From positions 248,001 through 312,000 of the forward strand of contig NZ_CACVAF010000005.1 of NCBI RefSeq assembly GCF_902726565.1: a DNA stretch of 64,000 nt. Reading direction: 5' to 3'. This document shows positions 30,312 to 40,617 of the stretch, piece after piece (position 1 is the first letter of the stretch; each line of letters starts with the position of its first letter). Source of the stretch: Yersinia vastinensis (GTDB lineage: Bacteria; Pseudomonadota; Gammaproteobacteria; Enterobacterales; Enterobacteriaceae). Position numbers and translations under genes: made by a program. The notes beneath the pieces were generated by a model. That model was not told where the DNA came from. It was given only the letters and a program-made list of their open reading frames with translations, and did no database searches.

Positions 30312-30926
30312 ATGCTGGACAGTGCTTTTATCAGTTACGTTACCGTTATGTCGATCACGCCCGGCCCGAATAACCTGCTGTTGGCCGCCTCTGGCGTCAA
30401 TTTTGGTTTGCGCCGAACCTTGCCAATGATGCTGGGAATTACGTTTGGCTGCGCCTTACAATGCGCATTGACCACGACACTATTGGCGCTAATTCTCAGC
30501 TGGGTGGGTGTTATTCGTCTGCCTTTAGTGACGTTAGGGGGCGGTTATTTATTGTGGCTATCGTGGAAAATTTATCATTCCGGTACACCCAATGCGCGAG
30601 ATAGCGAGCGGCCTATGGGGTTTATTCAAGGGGCTTTATTCCAAGCGGTTAATCCTAAGGCCTGGTTGATGGCAATGAATGTCGCCATCTTATTTACACC
30701 ACGCGAAGGGGCGACATTGAGCCATACCTTACTGATTATGACTGGTTTTGCTTTATTGAATCTGCCTTGTGTGGCCGTTTGGGCCGTGATGGGCGACCAA
30801 TTACGTCATGCACTGCGCATCAATTGGAAATTGCGGTTATTCAATGGTGTGATGGGCGGTTTAATGGCCGTCACCGCACTATGGCTGCTAGTCGATGAAT
30901 GGCTGAGTGTCTTAAATCAGGCGTGA
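30312..30926 (+). CDS. LysE/RhtB family amino-acid exporter
   Basis: A 204-residue membrane protein with six TM segments and the family signature SITPGPNNLLLAASGVNFG in TM1-loop. It exports amino acids or related metabolites. It is divergent from the MocR-like regulator, a common arrangement in which the regulator controls the exporter. Its last 10 bases overlap the 3' end of mtlR on the other strand. The substrate cannot be predicted from the sequence. Confidence 0.9.
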   Translation: MLDSAFISYVTVMSITPGPNNLLLAASGVNFGLRRTLPMMLGITFGCALQCALTTTLLALILSWVGVIRLPLVTLGGGYLLWLSWKIYHSGTPNARDSERPMGFIQGALFQAVNPKAWLMAMNVAILFTPREGATLSHTLLIMTGFALLNLPCVAVWAVMGDQLRHALRINWKLRLFNGVMGGLMAVTALWLLVDEWLSVLNQA

Positions 30927-31471
30927 CCGAGTGGTGAAAGTTTTGAAACTTGTTTTTGGCTGATGCGGGAGAGCAACTCAGTAATCGAAAGCACCATGGT
31001 TGAACGCACCATTTGCTGATAACGCTGGCGTTGCATTGCAATCAGCGAAGCATCGGCTTCGTCAGGGCGCAAGAACGTTGGCACCGGTGGCAGTTCCACC
31101 ACACAATGTAATTCACCAAATGGCCCGAGAATTTCGTCATCCGTAAAGCGATACTCGGTGCCATCATGGTTGAGTTCTTCACGCAGCGCCATGAGTAACT
31201 CGGCATCTTCATATTCATGTCGGGTGATGACACCCAAGGCATACACCAACTTCAATCTGACGGATAGCTCGCCGAGTGGACCATCCCCAACCAGCAATGG
31301 CTCTACGGCATATTTGACCGCATAGTCATCTTTACGAAAAACCTGCACCACGAGAATATTGAGCGCCTCTGCCAATAATTCGACAGCTGCCATTAAGAAG
31401 CTCCGAACGGTTTTCCCCGCGTTCAGATGCTCAAGTACTCGATTCTCAAATGCCTGTGTTTTTTCAATCAT
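30917..31471 (-). CDS. mtlR: Mannitol operon repressor MtlR
   Basis: A 184-residue all-helical protein of the MltR family (E. coli MtlR has 195). Conserved blocks are FLMAAVELLAEALNILVVQVF, PLLVGDGPLGELSVRLKLVYALGVI and MVRSTMVLSITELL. It represses mtlADR by an unknown mechanism, since it has no classic DNA-binding motif. It is the last gene of the mtlADR operon, 95 bases after mtlD, and its tail overlaps the convergent exporter gene by 10 bases. Confidence 0.95.
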   Translation of the reverse strand: MIEKTQAFENRVLEHLNAGKTVRSFLMAAVELLAEALNILVVQVFRKDDYAVKYAVEPLLVGDGPLGELSVRLKLVYALGVITRHEYEDAELLMALREELNHDGTEYRFTDDEILGPFGELHCVVELPPVPTFLRPDEADASLIAMQRQRYQQMVRSTMVLSITELLSRISQKQVSKLSPLGHA

Positions 31472-31566
31472 CGCTTGTCACTGGATGTGTGGCTACGAAA
31501 GGATAAATACCGCGCAATAAGACACGGTATTTATCACCTAACGCGCCGGTTTGGTTCTTAACGGAA

Positions 31567-32730
31567 TCAGTGCGTCAGCTTGTCCTGCATGGCGTTATAC
31601 ACACTCACCGCCTGTTCGACAACCTCACTATCAGCAGGCAGGCCTGAAATTTGCGCTAACGCAGCTTTCGGCCCTAATTTCGCCAATAATTCAACCAGTT
31701 CCTGTGCTTGTGGGTCTTGCTCACTACGATAACTCATTGCCGCAGCAATACCTGTGACCAAATTATCGTGCGGTAACTGATATTCCAATGTCCCCAGCAG
31801 CGGTTTGATCAAACGGTCACCCGCACTCAGCTTACGCAGCGGCTGACGGCCCACGCGCTCAACATCGTCATGCAAGTAAGGGTTTTCAAAGCGGGAGAGG
31901 ATTTTATTGATATAAGCGGCATGTTTTTGTGGTTCAAAAGCATAGCGTTTAATCAGCACCGCACCACTTTCTTCCATCGCGCCTTTCACCGTCTGACGTA
32001 TCGCCGGATCCAGAATAGCATCACGAATGGTTTGGTGACCGGCAAGCTGGCCCAGATAAGCGGTAATGGCATGGCCAGTGTTCAGCGTGAACAGTTTTCG
32101 CTCAACAAAAGCCATCAGATTATCTGTGAGTTCCATGCCAGCAATTTTCGGTGGCTGCCCTTTAAACTGGGTACCATCGACTATCCACTCACTGAATGTT
32201 TCTACCGTCACAGCCAGAATATCTGTACTGCCCGCCTCCGATGGCGGCACAATGCGGTCTACCGCAGAATCAACAAAACCAACATGTTGCTCAACCCACT
32301 CATGCTCACTTTCTGGCAAGGCGGCAAAAACATGCTGTTTTAGTTGGCTAGTGCCACGCACCATATTCTCGCAAGCAATCACGTTCAATGGGTGGGTGTT
32401 GCCTTGTTGGTGACGGGCAATCAGACCTTGCGCCACTGTGCCTGCGATACGGGCCAGAATTTGTGGGCCAACGGCGGTAGTGACGATATCGGCTTGCGCT
32501 ATCAGCTTCACCACTTCTGGGCTACCACTATTCACCGCGCTGACATTTTTGACTTCTTCAACACGCGCTTGCTCGCCAACAATATTGACCGGATAACTCT
32601 TACGTTTGTTCAGCTCATCCAACAGGGGTTGGTTAACATCTGCGAAAGTCAGTTGCGCACCGGCATCAGCAAGAAGTTTACCAATGAATCCCCGGCCAAT
32701 ATTACCTGCGCCAAAATGCAATGCTTTCAT
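31567..32730 (-). CDS. mtlD: Mannitol-1-phosphate 5-dehydrogenase MtlD
   Basis: Converts mannitol 1-phosphate to fructose 6-phosphate with NAD+. The protein has 387 residues. The start [20 protein letters not shown] is the NAD-binding motif of the family, and the catalytic Lys region is [20 protein letters not shown]. The C-terminal helical domain is complete. It lies 112 bases after mtlA, a gap that contains an imperfect palindrome, and receives its substrate from the MtlA transporter. Confidence 0.97.
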   Translation of the reverse strand: MKALHFGAGNIGRGFIGKLLADAGAQLTFADVNQPLLDELNKRKSYPVNIVGEQARVEEVKNVSAVNSGSPEVVKLIAQADIVTTAVGPQILARIAGTVAQGLIARHQQGNTHPLNVIACENMVRGTSQLKQHVFAALPESEHEWVEQHVGFVDSAVDRIVPPSEAGSTDILAVTVETFSEWIVDGTQFKGQPPKIAGMELTDNLMAFVERKLFTLNTGHAITAYLGQLAGHQTIRDAILDPAIRQTVKGAMEESGAVLIKRYAFEPQKHAAYINKILSRFENPYLHDDVERVGRQPLRKLSAGDRLIKPLLGTLEYQLPHDNLVTGIAAAMSYRSEQDPQAQELVELLAKLGPKAALAQISGLPADSEVVEQAVSVYNAMQDKLTH

Positions 32731-32786
32731 ATTCGTTACCTTTTGCTGTAAAAGGGCCGTTTACTCCCAACGACCCTATTCAGATT

Positions 32787-32824
32787 GCGATGGTTACCCG
32801 GCACCACCGGATAACCGCTATCGC
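32787..32824. repeat. REP-like imperfect palindrome between mtlA and mtlD
   Basis: The arms GGTTACCCGG (32792-32801) and CCGGATAACC (32807-32816) pair with one G-U, and outer GCGAT/ATCGC bases extend the stem. Such intercistronic hairpins often stabilise the upstream part of an mRNA, here mtlA. No second copy was noticed in the window. Confidence 0.4.
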
Positions 32825-32842
32825 TATTCAGTTATGGCTTGC

Positions 32843-34765
32843 TTACTTTTTACCGCCCAGCAAATCCAGAACTTCTTGTACGCTGGTTGTTTTACTGAGG
32901 CGCTCAATAACAGAATCATCATCCAGCGCATTTGTCAGGCTGGTAATAACTTGAATGTGTTCATTATTACGAGCTGCAATACCAATAACCAAACGCGCCA
33001 CTTCGTCTTCTTCTTCGCCAAAGCGCACGCCGTCAGGGTATTGACAGAACACAACACCGGTTTTCAGCACGCGATCTTTCGCTTCAATCGTACCGTGTGG
33101 TACGGCAATAGATTCGCCCAGATAAGTGGAGGTCAGTTTTTCACGTTCCAACATCGCTTCAACGTATTCTGGCTCAACATAGCCCCCTTTCACCAACTGC
33201 TCGCCAGCAAAGCGAATCGCCTGCTCTTTCTCCGTCGCATGCTGATTGAGGAAGACATTCTCTGCGCCCAGTCGGAACAGATTAGCTTCTGAGGGTTCAA
33301 AGCTATCATCCAGCGTTTCAATGACTTTCTGAGCCTTCGTCGCAGCGTCACTGGCTTCAACCAGACGTGCCGTCAGGTTGCTATACAGCTGACTGTCGAG
33401 GAAGTTAGTCAGCGAGATATGCTGTGCCTGCGGTGCATGGCGCATCGCTCGCTCAGTCAAATCACGGTGCGTGATAACCAAGTCCACATCTTCCGGCAAG
33501 TTGTTGATGGCACAGTTAGTGACAGAGATATACTTCAGGCCTGCATCTTGCACTTTTTTGCGCAACACACCGGCACCCATGGCACTAGATCCCATACCCG
33601 CATCACAAGCAACGATGATTTTACGCACAGTACTCAAGTCGCCTGCAGCAGCGGCTGCATTGGCTGCTTGTGCGCCTTTAGATTGCGCTTTCATATCCTG
33701 CATACGACGAGTTGCGTCTTCCAGGCTATCTTCATCTTCGTCTTTGACTTTAGAGGTTTTCAGCAAGATAGCTGACACCACGAAAGACACGGCAAACGCT
33801 GCGGCAACAGCAGCAATGTTAGCGAAATAGGCACCTTTAGGTGTCATCGCCAATACTGCCAGGATAGAACCAGGAGAAGCTGGAGATACCAGACCGCCGT
33901 TCAGCAGAGTCAGAGTAAACACGCCAGTCATACCGCCCAGAATGACCGCCAGCAATAAGCGTGGGTTCATCAGAACGTATGGGAAATAGATTTCGTGGAT
34001 ACCACCGAAGAAGTGGATGATCGCCGCGCCGCCAGCAGACTGCTTGGCGTTACCTTTACCGAAGAACATATAAGCCATCAACACACCCAAACCTGGGCCT
34101 GGGTTAGCTTCGATCAGGAAGAAGATAGACTTACCGGTTTCTGTCGCCTGCTGGATACCCAGAGGTGAGAAGATACCGTGGTTAATGGCGTTATTCAGGA
34201 ACAGGATTTTAGCCGGTTCAACAAAGATAGACGTCAATGGCAGCAGGTTATTCCGCACCATGACATGCACGCCTGCGGCCAACACTTTAGACAGCACTTC
34301 TACCAATGGGCCAATCGCCATAAAGGCCAAAATCGCCAACAGCATACCGATAATGCCGGCCGAGAAGTTGTTAACCAGCATCTCAAAGCCGCTTTTGATT
34401 TTACCGTCAACCCAACGGTCAAAGCGCTTGATTGCCCAGCCACCTAATGGACCTGCAATCATCGCACCGAGGAACATTGGCATATCCGCACCAACGATAA
34501 CCCCCATGGTGGTGATAGCACCCACCACACCACCACGATCGCCACCGACTAAACGACCACCGGTAAAACCGATCAGTAGTGGAAGCAGGTAAGTGATCAT
34601 CGGGCCAACCAGTTTGGCTAGCGTTTCATTTGGCAGCCAACCCGTTGGTATAAACAGTGCGGTAATAATACCCCAGGCGATAAACGCGCCGATATTGGGC
34701 ATAACCATGTTACTGAGGAATCGGCCAAAATTTTGAATTCTGACCTTTGCGTCTGGTGAAAACAT
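32843..34765 (-). CDS. mtlA: PTS mannitol transporter subunit EIICBA MtlA
   Basis: A 640-residue inner-membrane PTS permease that imports and phosphorylates mannitol. The EIIC membrane domain covers about 1-340, including the GGIHE loop (HFFGGIHEIYFPYV). EIIB holds the phosphorylated Cys387 (IIVACDAGMGSSAMG). EIIA holds the phosphorylated His557 (SIAVPHGTIEAKDRV). A low-complexity linker rich in Ala and Lys joins C and B at about 340-378. It is the first gene of mtlADR and is preceded by four CRP boxes. Confidence 0.97.
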   Translation of the reverse strand: MFSPDAKVRIQNFGRFLSNMVMPNIGAFIAWGIITALFIPTGWLPNETLAKLVGPMITYLLPLLIGFTGGRLVGGDRGGVVGAITTMGVIVGADMPMFLGAMIAGPLGGWAIKRFDRWVDGKIKSGFEMLVNNFSAGIIGMLLAILAFMAIGPLVEVLSKVLAAGVHVMVRNNLLPLTSIFVEPAKILFLNNAINHGIFSPLGIQQATETGKSIFFLIEANPGPGLGVLMAYMFFGKGNAKQSAGGAAIIHFFGGIHEIYFPYVLMNPRLLLAVILGGMTGVFTLTLLNGGLVSPASPGSILAVLAMTPKGAYFANIAAVAAAFAVSFVVSAILLKTSKVKDEDEDSLEDATRRMQDMKAQSKGAQAANAAAAAGDLSTVRKIIVACDAGMGSSAMGAGVLRKKVQDAGLKYISVTNCAINNLPEDVDLVITHRDLTERAMRHAPQAQHISLTNFLDSQLYSNLTARLVEASDAATKAQKVIETLDDSFEPSEANLFRLGAENVFLNQHATEKEQAIRFAGEQLVKGGYVEPEYVEAMLEREKLTSTYLGESIAVPHGTIEAKDRVLKTGVVFCQYPDGVRFGEEEDEVARLVIGIAARNNEHIQVITSLTNALDDDSVIERLSKTTSVQEVLDLLGGKK

Positions 34766-34923
34766 AAAACACCCCTATTGGTACGCGCTAGCAATAAGAG
34801 CGCGATATAATTGTTTTGTTGAGGCAGTTCTGCAAAACCCGCCGGTGTTATCGGATACAAACACACTGTATGCAAAACAAACTTTAGCATGCTCCTTTAG
34901 CCACGCGTAGCTCACGCCAATTA

Positions 34924-34939
34924 TGTGATGAATATCACA
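34924..34939. promoter_or_regulatory. CRP box 1 upstream of mtlA
   Basis: TGTGA-N6-TCACA, a perfect match to the CRP core, 159 bases before the mtlA start. This is the box nearest the gene. Confidence 0.85.
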
Positions 34940-34967
34940 CTATACATACCAGTATCGGGGTGGATTT

Positions 34968-34983
34968 GGTGATCAAGATCACA
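34968..34983. promoter_or_regulatory. CRP box 2 upstream of mtlA
   Basis: GGTGA-N6-TCACA, one mismatch to the core, 44 bases from box 1. Confidence 0.8.
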
Positions 34984-35040
34984 ATATTGAAGTGTAAGAA
35001 AGCCACAGAGGATGATTTTTAAGCTAAAAACCTCATTTAA

Positions 35041-35056
35041 CGTGATTAAAATCACA
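35041..35056. promoter_or_regulatory. CRP box 3 upstream of mtlA
   Basis: CGTGA-N6-TCACA, one mismatch to the core, 73 bases from box 2. Confidence 0.78.
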
Positions 35057-35084
35057 TTTTTAAGTGGAGACTTTGTTTTTAAAA

Positions 35085-35100
35085 TGTGATGTTAATCACA
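35085..35100. promoter_or_regulatory. CRP box 4 upstream of mtlA
   Basis: TGTGA-N6-TCACA, a perfect core, 44 bases from box 3. The remaining stretch to the yiaF terminator (35101-35256) shows no gene or further site. Confidence 0.82.
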
Positions 35101-35256
35101 AGTTATTTTTGCGCTCAGAGGAGAGATGAGACATTAGTCCATCTAATGTTGATGGTGGGGCAAACCATTTAGGAAATGTGTAATAAAACAACAGTGGTAA
35201 ATGAACGTCAGACTTTTTGGTTTTAAAGTTGAATTGGAACCTCAGTGCAGAATGAC

Positions 35257-35276
35257 AAAAGGGGCCAAGAGGCCCC
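35257..35276 (-). terminator. Rho-independent terminator of yiaF
   Basis: Read on the minus strand, GGGGCC-TCTT-GGCCCC is followed by TTTT, 22 bases after the yiaF stop. Confidence 0.85.
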
Positions 35277-35297
35277 CCATTATCAAAACTCAAAACA

Positions 35298-36017
35298 TTA
35301 CTGAATAATATTCAAGACACTTTTCTGTGCTGCCATCATTGCTGGATACTTGGCCACCAAGTTAGCCATCATTGCGTTGTACTGTGCAGCCTGCTGTGCG
35401 GTTTGGAATTGAACGCCGCCATTATTAAACGTGACTTGGTTGCCCTGCTGTTGCAGGAAATCACCAACCTGTGCCAAATCTTGCACAAAGGAGGAAACGA
35501 CCGGAACAGCTGGAATCAACACATTGGTCGGCTGAGTCACTACGTTTTCAAACACTTTATTAAACACCACTTTCAAATCATCTGGCTGCTTCAACGCCGC
35601 CACTGCGTTATCGGCTTGTGTTTTAGCGGTACGAATCTGTTGCACTAACAGGTTCAGAGCACCCGCTGATTGCTGCAACACGTCACGCTTATTCAGGTAG
35701 TCTTGTGCTACACGAATCTCATTGATTTGCGCGATAGCAGGCGTCAGGCTGGCATCCACGGATTTACCGAGTTGCTGTGAAAAAGTCACCAAAATCGCGT
35801 AATCACTGACATAAGGGCCGAATTTCTGCTTTTGATCTTCACTCAACGTCGGCAGCTTCATCCCGCTGCGCATGACGGTGTTTTGCAGATAATCAATAAA
35901 AGCTTTACGTTGCTCTGGTTCTTTATCGCCGCAGGCGGTCAATTGGAACACCACCAGTAATGCCAGCAATGGCGCAAACCAACGTGAATATCGGGTCGTA
36001 TTCAATGCAAAAGTCAT
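35298..36017 (-). CDS. yiaF: DUF3053 lipoprotein YiaF
   Basis: A 239-residue lipoprotein with a type II signal ending in the lipobox LTACG. The mature part is helical and rich in Gln and Ala, with AKTQADNAVAALKQPDDLKVV and a C-terminus MMAAQKSVLNIIQ. It belongs to the DUF3053 family (E. coli YiaF); its function is not known. Asp after the lipidated Cys is absent (CGDK), so the +2 residue is Gly and outer-membrane sorting by Lol is expected. It lies between mtlA and glyS, as its E. coli orthologue lies near glyS. Confidence 0.88.
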   Translation of the reverse strand: MTFALNTTRYSRWFAPLLALLVVFQLTACGDKEPEQRKAFIDYLQNTVMRSGMKLPTLSEDQKQKFGPYVSDYAILVTFSQQLGKSVDASLTPAIAQINEIRVAQDYLNKRDVLQQSAGALNLLVQQIRTAKTQADNAVAALKQPDDLKVVFNKVFENVVTQPTNVLIPAVPVVSSFVQDLAQVGDFLQQQGNQVTFNNGGVQFQTAQQAAQYNAMMANLVAKYPAMMAAQKSVLNIIQ

Positions 36018-36097
36018 GTGAAACTACTCCTGTAATAAGTACTTATTTTCACAAAATCCTACTCTTATCGCTCACACCCACAGATAAGAATAGCTAA

Positions 36098-36118
36098 GGG
36101 GAGCGATATACGCTCCCC
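36098..36118 (-). terminator. Hairpin after glyS
   Basis: A perfect 8-bp stem (GGGGAGCG / CGCTCCCC) with a 5-base loop, 22 bases after the glyS stop. The T-tail on the minus strand is weak and interrupted. Confidence 0.65.
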
Positions 36119-36139
36119 TGTGATTAGCCGAGTACAGGA

Positions 36140-38209
36140 TTACTGCAACAGCGAAATATCAGCAACCTGCAAGAACAGCTCGCGTAACTTACTCAATAAG
36201 GTCAGGCGATTAACCCGCACCGCATCGTCTTCGACCATCACCATCACGTTATCGAAGAAAGCATCGACGTTTTCACGCAGCGCCGCTAACTCAACCAATG
36301 CTTCCTGGTAGCGACCGTCAGCAAACAACGGTGCCAGTTGGTCACGTAGCACAATCAGGTGAGTAGCAAACTGCAATTCGGCAGGTTCTTTCAGTACCGC
36401 GGCATTTACACGGTCTTTTAAGGTATCCGTAGATTTCGCCAAGATATTCGACACACGCTTATTCGCCGCAGCCAATGCCGCAGCAGCATCCAGCGTGCGG
36501 AAATACGTTACCGCTTTCACCCGGGCATCAAAATCAGCCGGTCTGGTTGGACGGCGAGCCAGAACAGCTTGGATGGTGTCGACACTGTAACCGGCTTCCT
36601 GATACCAAGCGCGGAAGCGGCCCAGCATAAACTCAACCACTTCATCGACTGCCTTGGCATTGGTCAGCTTGGTGCCATACAAACGCACAGCTTCTTCGGT
36701 CAAGGTTTGCAGATCCAGCGGCAAGTTCTTCTCGACGATAATACGCAGCACACCCAATGCCGCACGGCGCAGCGCAAATGGGTCTTTATCGCCTTTCGGA
36801 TGTTGACCTATGCCGAAAATACCGGCCAGCGTGTCCATTTTGTCGGCAATCGCCAATGCACAAGCCACTGGGTTAGACGGCAAGTCATCACCAGCAAACC
36901 GCGGTTGATATTGCTCATTCAGCGCAACCGCGACATCTTCAGCTTCACCATCATGACGGGCGTAATGCATCCCCATGACACCTTGGGTGTCAGTGAATTC
37001 AAACACCATATTGGTCATCAGGTCGCACTTGGACAGCAAACCGGCACGGGTAGCATGGTTAACATCTGCACCAATTTGTGCAGCAACCCAACCGGCCAGC
37101 GCTTGAATACGATCGGTTTTATCACGCAAAGTCCCCAGTTGCTGTTGGAACAGCACGGTTTCCAAGCGCGGTAAATTGTCTTCCAGACGTTTTTTGCGGT
37201 CAGTGTTAAAGAAGAACTCAGCATCCGCCAGACGTGGGCGCACAACTTTCTCGTTACCAGAGATAATTTGCTGCGGATCTTTAGATTCGATATTGGTGAC
37301 AAAAATGAAGTTTGGCAGCAAGTTACCGGCCTTGTCATACACTGGGAAATACTTCTGGTCACCCTTCATGGTGTACACCAGCGCTTCCGCAGGAACAGCC
37401 AGGAATTTCTCTTCAAACTTAGCCGTCAACACCACCGGCCACTCAACCAGTGACGCGACTTCTTCCAGCAAGCTATCACTCAGATCAGCAACACCGCCAA
37501 TTTTTTGCGCCGCCAGCTCTGCATCACGTTTAATGATAGTTTTACGTAATTCATAGTCAGCGATGACTTTGCCGCGCTCCATTAACACTTGCGGATATTG
37601 ATCAGCATTATCAATGGTGAATTCGGCTTCGCCCATAAAACGGTGACCGCGAATAATACGGTCTGAATCGATACCCAACACGGTGCCGGGGATCAATTCG
37701 CTGCCGAGCAGCATAGTTACGGTATGGACCGGACGGACGAACTGGGTTTCTTTATCACCCCAACGCATCAATTTGGGAATAGGCAGTTTGCTCAGTGCCG
37801 TATTGACCATCCCCGCCAGCAACAACTGCGCGGATTGCCCTTTTACATGAGCGCGATACAGCAGCCATTCGCCTTTATCGGTAACCAAACGCTCGGCCTG
37901 ATCCACCGTAATACCACAGCCCCGCGCCCAACCTTCAGCTGCTTTACTTGGTTTGCCTTCAGCATCAAAAGCTTGTGCGATGGCAGGGCCACGTTTTTCA
38001 ACTTCACGATCGGCCTGAGCCGCACTTAAATTAACCACTTTTAACGCCAAACGACGTGGTGAGGCATACCAAACCACCTCACCATGAGGCAGATTGGCAT
38101 TGTCCAATTCAGTGGTGAAGTTGGTAGCAAAAGATTCGGCCAGAGAACGAAGAGCCTTCGGCGGCAACTCTTCCGTGCCGATTTCCACCAGGAAAGTCTG
38201 TTGAGTCAT
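36140..38209 (-). CDS. glyS: Glycyl-tRNA synthetase beta subunit GlyS
   Basis: A 689-residue subunit, the usual length, of the tetrameric bacterial glycyl-tRNA synthetase. Conserved blocks are [22 protein letters not shown] at the start, [13 protein letters not shown], and the [20 protein letters not shown] region of the HD-like domain. The C-terminal half binds the tRNA(Gly) anticodon. It follows glyQ by 9 bases on the same strand, so the two subunits are made from one transcript. Confidence 0.98.
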   Translation of the reverse strand: MTQQTFLVEIGTEELPPKALRSLAESFATNFTTELDNANLPHGEVVWYASPRRLALKVVNLSAAQADREVEKRGPAIAQAFDAEGKPSKAAEGWARGCGITVDQAERLVTDKGEWLLYRAHVKGQSAQLLLAGMVNTALSKLPIPKLMRWGDKETQFVRPVHTVTMLLGSELIPGTVLGIDSDRIIRGHRFMGEAEFTIDNADQYPQVLMERGKVIADYELRKTIIKRDAELAAQKIGGVADLSDSLLEEVASLVEWPVVLTAKFEEKFLAVPAEALVYTMKGDQKYFPVYDKAGNLLPNFIFVTNIESKDPQQIISGNEKVVRPRLADAEFFFNTDRKKRLEDNLPRLETVLFQQQLGTLRDKTDRIQALAGWVAAQIGADVNHATRAGLLSKCDLMTNMVFEFTDTQGVMGMHYARHDGEAEDVAVALNEQYQPRFAGDDLPSNPVACALAIADKMDTLAGIFGIGQHPKGDKDPFALRRAALGVLRIIVEKNLPLDLQTLTEEAVRLYGTKLTNAKAVDEVVEFMLGRFRAWYQEAGYSVDTIQAVLARRPTRPADFDARVKAVTYFRTLDAAAALAAANKRVSNILAKSTDTLKDRVNAAVLKEPAELQFATHLIVLRDQLAPLFADGRYQEALVELAALRENVDAFFDNVMVMVEDDAVRVNRLTLLSKLRELFLQVADISLLQ

Positions 38210-38218
38210 GACAGCCTC

Positions 38219-39133
38219 TTAGTTCTGATTCTTTTTGCACATAGGGAAGCCCAACGCCTCGCGGGAGGCGTAATAAGCCTCGGCGACAGCTTTGGTCAGC
38301 GTACGAATGCGCAGAATATAGCGCTGACGCTCGGTCACCGAGATGGCTTTACGTGCGTCTAGCAGGTTAAACGTATGGCCCGCTTTCAGAATGCGTTCAT
38401 AAGCTGGCAACGGCAGCGGGACTTCCAGTGCCAACAGTGACTGAGCTTCTTTCTCATACTGCTCAAAGCAGGAGAACAGGAAGTCCACATCGGCATATTC
38501 GAAGTTATAGGTGGATTGCTCCACTTCATTCTGATGATAAATATCGCCGTAGGTGGTTTTACCCAGTGGGCCGTCGCACCAGATCAGGTCATAAACGCTG
38601 TCTACGCCCTGAATGTACATTGCCAAACGCTCCAGACCATAGGTGATCTCGCCGGTGACCGGTTTACATTCCAAACCGCCCACTTGCTGGAAGTAAGTGA
38701 ACTGAGTCACTTCCATACCATTGAGCCACACTTCCCAACCCAGACCCCAGGCACCCAATGTTGGGTTTTCCCAGTTATCTTCGACAAAGCGAATGTCGTG
38801 AATTGTCGGGTCCAGACCCAGCTCTTTCAAGGAACCTAAATACAGTTCCTGAATGTTGTCTGGTGAAGGTTTAATGATCACCTGAAACTGATAATAATGT
38901 TGCAGGCGGTTAGGGTTCTCGCCATAGCGACCATCAGTCGGACGACGTGAAGGTTGTACATAAGCGGCAGCAATTGGCTCTGGGCCAAGTGCGCGCAGGC
39001 AGGTCATTGGGTGGGAAGTACCCGCGCCGACTTCCATGTCCAGTGGTTGAACAATGGTGCAGCCTTGGCGCGCCCAATAGTCCTGTAACGTCAGGATCAG
39101 GCCCTGAAAGGTCTTGGTATCAAACTTTTGCAT
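38219..39133 (-). CDS. glyQ: Glycyl-tRNA synthetase alpha subunit GlyQ
   Basis: A 304-residue catalytic subunit. The start [20 protein letters not shown] followed by [15 protein letters not shown], and the segments [20 protein letters not shown] and [18 protein letters not shown] are class II synthetase hallmarks of the family. It makes glycyl-adenylate and pairs with GlyS. It is the first gene of glyQS, divergent from tag. Confidence 0.98.
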   Translation of the reverse strand: MQKFDTKTFQGLILTLQDYWARQGCTIVQPLDMEVGAGTSHPMTCLRALGPEPIAAAYVQPSRRPTDGRYGENPNRLQHYYQFQVIIKPSPDNIQELYLGSLKELGLDPTIHDIRFVEDNWENPTLGAWGLGWEVWLNGMEVTQFTYFQQVGGLECKPVTGEITYGLERLAMYIQGVDSVYDLIWCDGPLGKTTYGDIYHQNEVEQSTYNFEYADVDFLFSCFEQYEKEAQSLLALEVPLPLPAYERILKAGHTFNLLDARKAISVTERQRYILRIRTLTKAVAEAYYASREALGFPMCKKNQN

Positions 39134-39378
39134 GTTGGATTCGCACGCGATACAAGTGGATTAAAATGGAATGGGTCAGTATACCCGTTGACCGTAAGAT
39201 ATACAGCCAGAATCCGGCAAGATGCAAGAATCAGGGTGAATTTGTCGATAAAACAGACCATTCATTAGTTTCCAACTAATAAATCTCCTCTATAGCGTCA
39301 CTACCAAAGTGTGGGTTTGTTGGTTGCTAATCATCCGACGAACAGCGATCATCCCATGATAGGTCCCCTACTGGAGTT

Positions 39379-39957
39379 ATGAATATGGATTTACAACGCT
39401 GCGGCTGGGTCACGACAGACCCGCTCTATATCGCTTATCACGACACGGAATGGGGGATCCCACGCACGGATAGCCAAGCGCTATTTGAAATGTTGTGTCT
39501 GGAAGGGCAACAAGCAGGACTTTCATGGATAACCGTGCTGAAAAAACGCGAGCGTTACCGCCAATGCTTTCACCATTTTGATCCGGTGCAGGTGGCAAAA
39601 ATGGGGCCACAGGAGATAGAAACATTGATGCTAGACAGCGGTATTATTCGGCATCGGGGTAAAATCCAAGCCATTATTACCAACGCCCAAGCCTATCTAG
39701 CCATGGAAGCCAATGGAGAAGATTTTTCACGCTTTATCTGGAGTTTCGTTGAGGGTGAGCCAAAAATTAATCATTGGTGGTGTCTGGCGGAATGCCCAGC
39801 CACAACACCTATTTCTGATGCTATGTCTAAGGCACTGAAAAAGCGTGGATTTAAGTTTATTGGATCAACTATCTGCTATGCATTTATGCAAGCTAGCGGT
39901 CTGGTGAACGATCATCTGGCAAGCTGTTTCTGTCATCCGGATAATGCGGCGAAATGA
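39379..39957 (+). CDS. tag: DNA-3-methyladenine glycosylase I Tag
   Basis: A base-excision repair enzyme of 192 residues that removes 3-methyladenine. RCGWVTTDPLYIAYHDTEWG gives the first zinc-ligand Cys and the active-site Glu; LEGQQAGLSWITVLKKRERY is the second hallmark, and the C-terminal His and Cys (CHPDNA) complete the zinc snap. A closely placed internal ATG at 39385 is an alternative start. Its stop overlaps the start of the acetyltransferase gene downstream by 4 bases, as in E. coli tag-yiaC. Confidence 0.96.
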   Translation: MNMDLQRCGWVTTDPLYIAYHDTEWGIPRTDSQALFEMLCLEGQQAGLSWITVLKKRERYRQCFHHFDPVQVAKMGPQEIETLMLDSGIIRHRGKIQAIITNAQAYLAMEANGEDFSRFIWSFVEGEPKINHWWCLAECPATTPISDAMSKALKKRGFKFIGSTICYAFMQASGLVNDHLASCFCHPDNAAK

Positions 39958-40418
39958 TTAGAACTTATCAACCAGAGGATCTCGATCCTCTGATGCAATT
40001 ATGGTTGACCAGCACTATCGCCGCTCACCCTTTTATTGCCGAACAATATTGGCATGAAAGCGCCCCGTTAGTCCGACATACTTATCTTCCCGCTGCGCGT
40101 ACTTGGGTGTATTGGCAACCGGGGGAACATAGGGAAGCGACCGCTGATAATAATAAGCTTGTTGGATTTATCAGTATTCTCGAAGAGCAATTGGTGGGGG
40201 CGCTATTTGTTGAGCAGTCTTTCCACGGGAAAGGCATTGGTAAGAAGTTGATGAACCATATCCAGCAACACTATAACGCGCTGACACTGGAGGTGTATCA
40301 AAAAAACCGCCGAGCCTACCACTTTTATCGCAAGCAAGGATTTGTCGTCGTCGAGAGAGCCTATAATGCAGAAACTAAAAATACGATTTTAACAATGCAG
40401 TGGCAGCGTTCTGTTTAA
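39954..40418 (+). CDS. yiaC: GNAT-family acetyltransferase YiaC
   Basis: A 154-residue N-acetyltransferase. The acetyl-CoA loop is QSFHGKGIGKKLMNHIQQ and the end motif LEVYQKNRRAYHFYRKQGF is typical. Residues about 55-75 (GEHREATADNNK) look like a short insertion compared with E. coli YiaC. The E. coli protein acetylates lysines on other proteins. It overlaps tag in an ATGA junction, the same order as in E. coli. Confidence 0.88.
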   Translation: MIRTYQPEDLDPLMQLWLTSTIAAHPFIAEQYWHESAPLVRHTYLPAARTWVYWQPGEHREATADNNKLVGFISILEEQLVGALFVEQSFHGKGIGKKLMNHIQQHYNALTLEVYQKNRRAYHFYRKQGFVVVERAYNAETKNTILTMQWQRSV

Positions 40419-40617
40419 TTCTCCACAGATCAAACACCCTAGATTAAACATTTCATATTCCTTCATTAATAAAACATATCACTTCAAACATAGAAAAGAA
40501 TAAAAAACAAATAAAGAGATAATTGAAGGATTTATTTCGCCTCTATTCTCTATAGTGGGGTTAAATTTCTTATTTTAAACCACCCATAAATAGTCTCTAA
40601 TTTAATACGAGGTTATC

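Noticed and set aside
33419-33830. Two overlapping long frames antisense to mtlA
   Set aside because: They are shadows of the EIIB and linker coding region, with no start signal.
35096-35293. A 65-residue open frame on the minus strand between mtlA and yiaF
   Set aside because: It runs through the yiaF terminator and a CRP box, has no ribosome-binding site and resembles no family I know.
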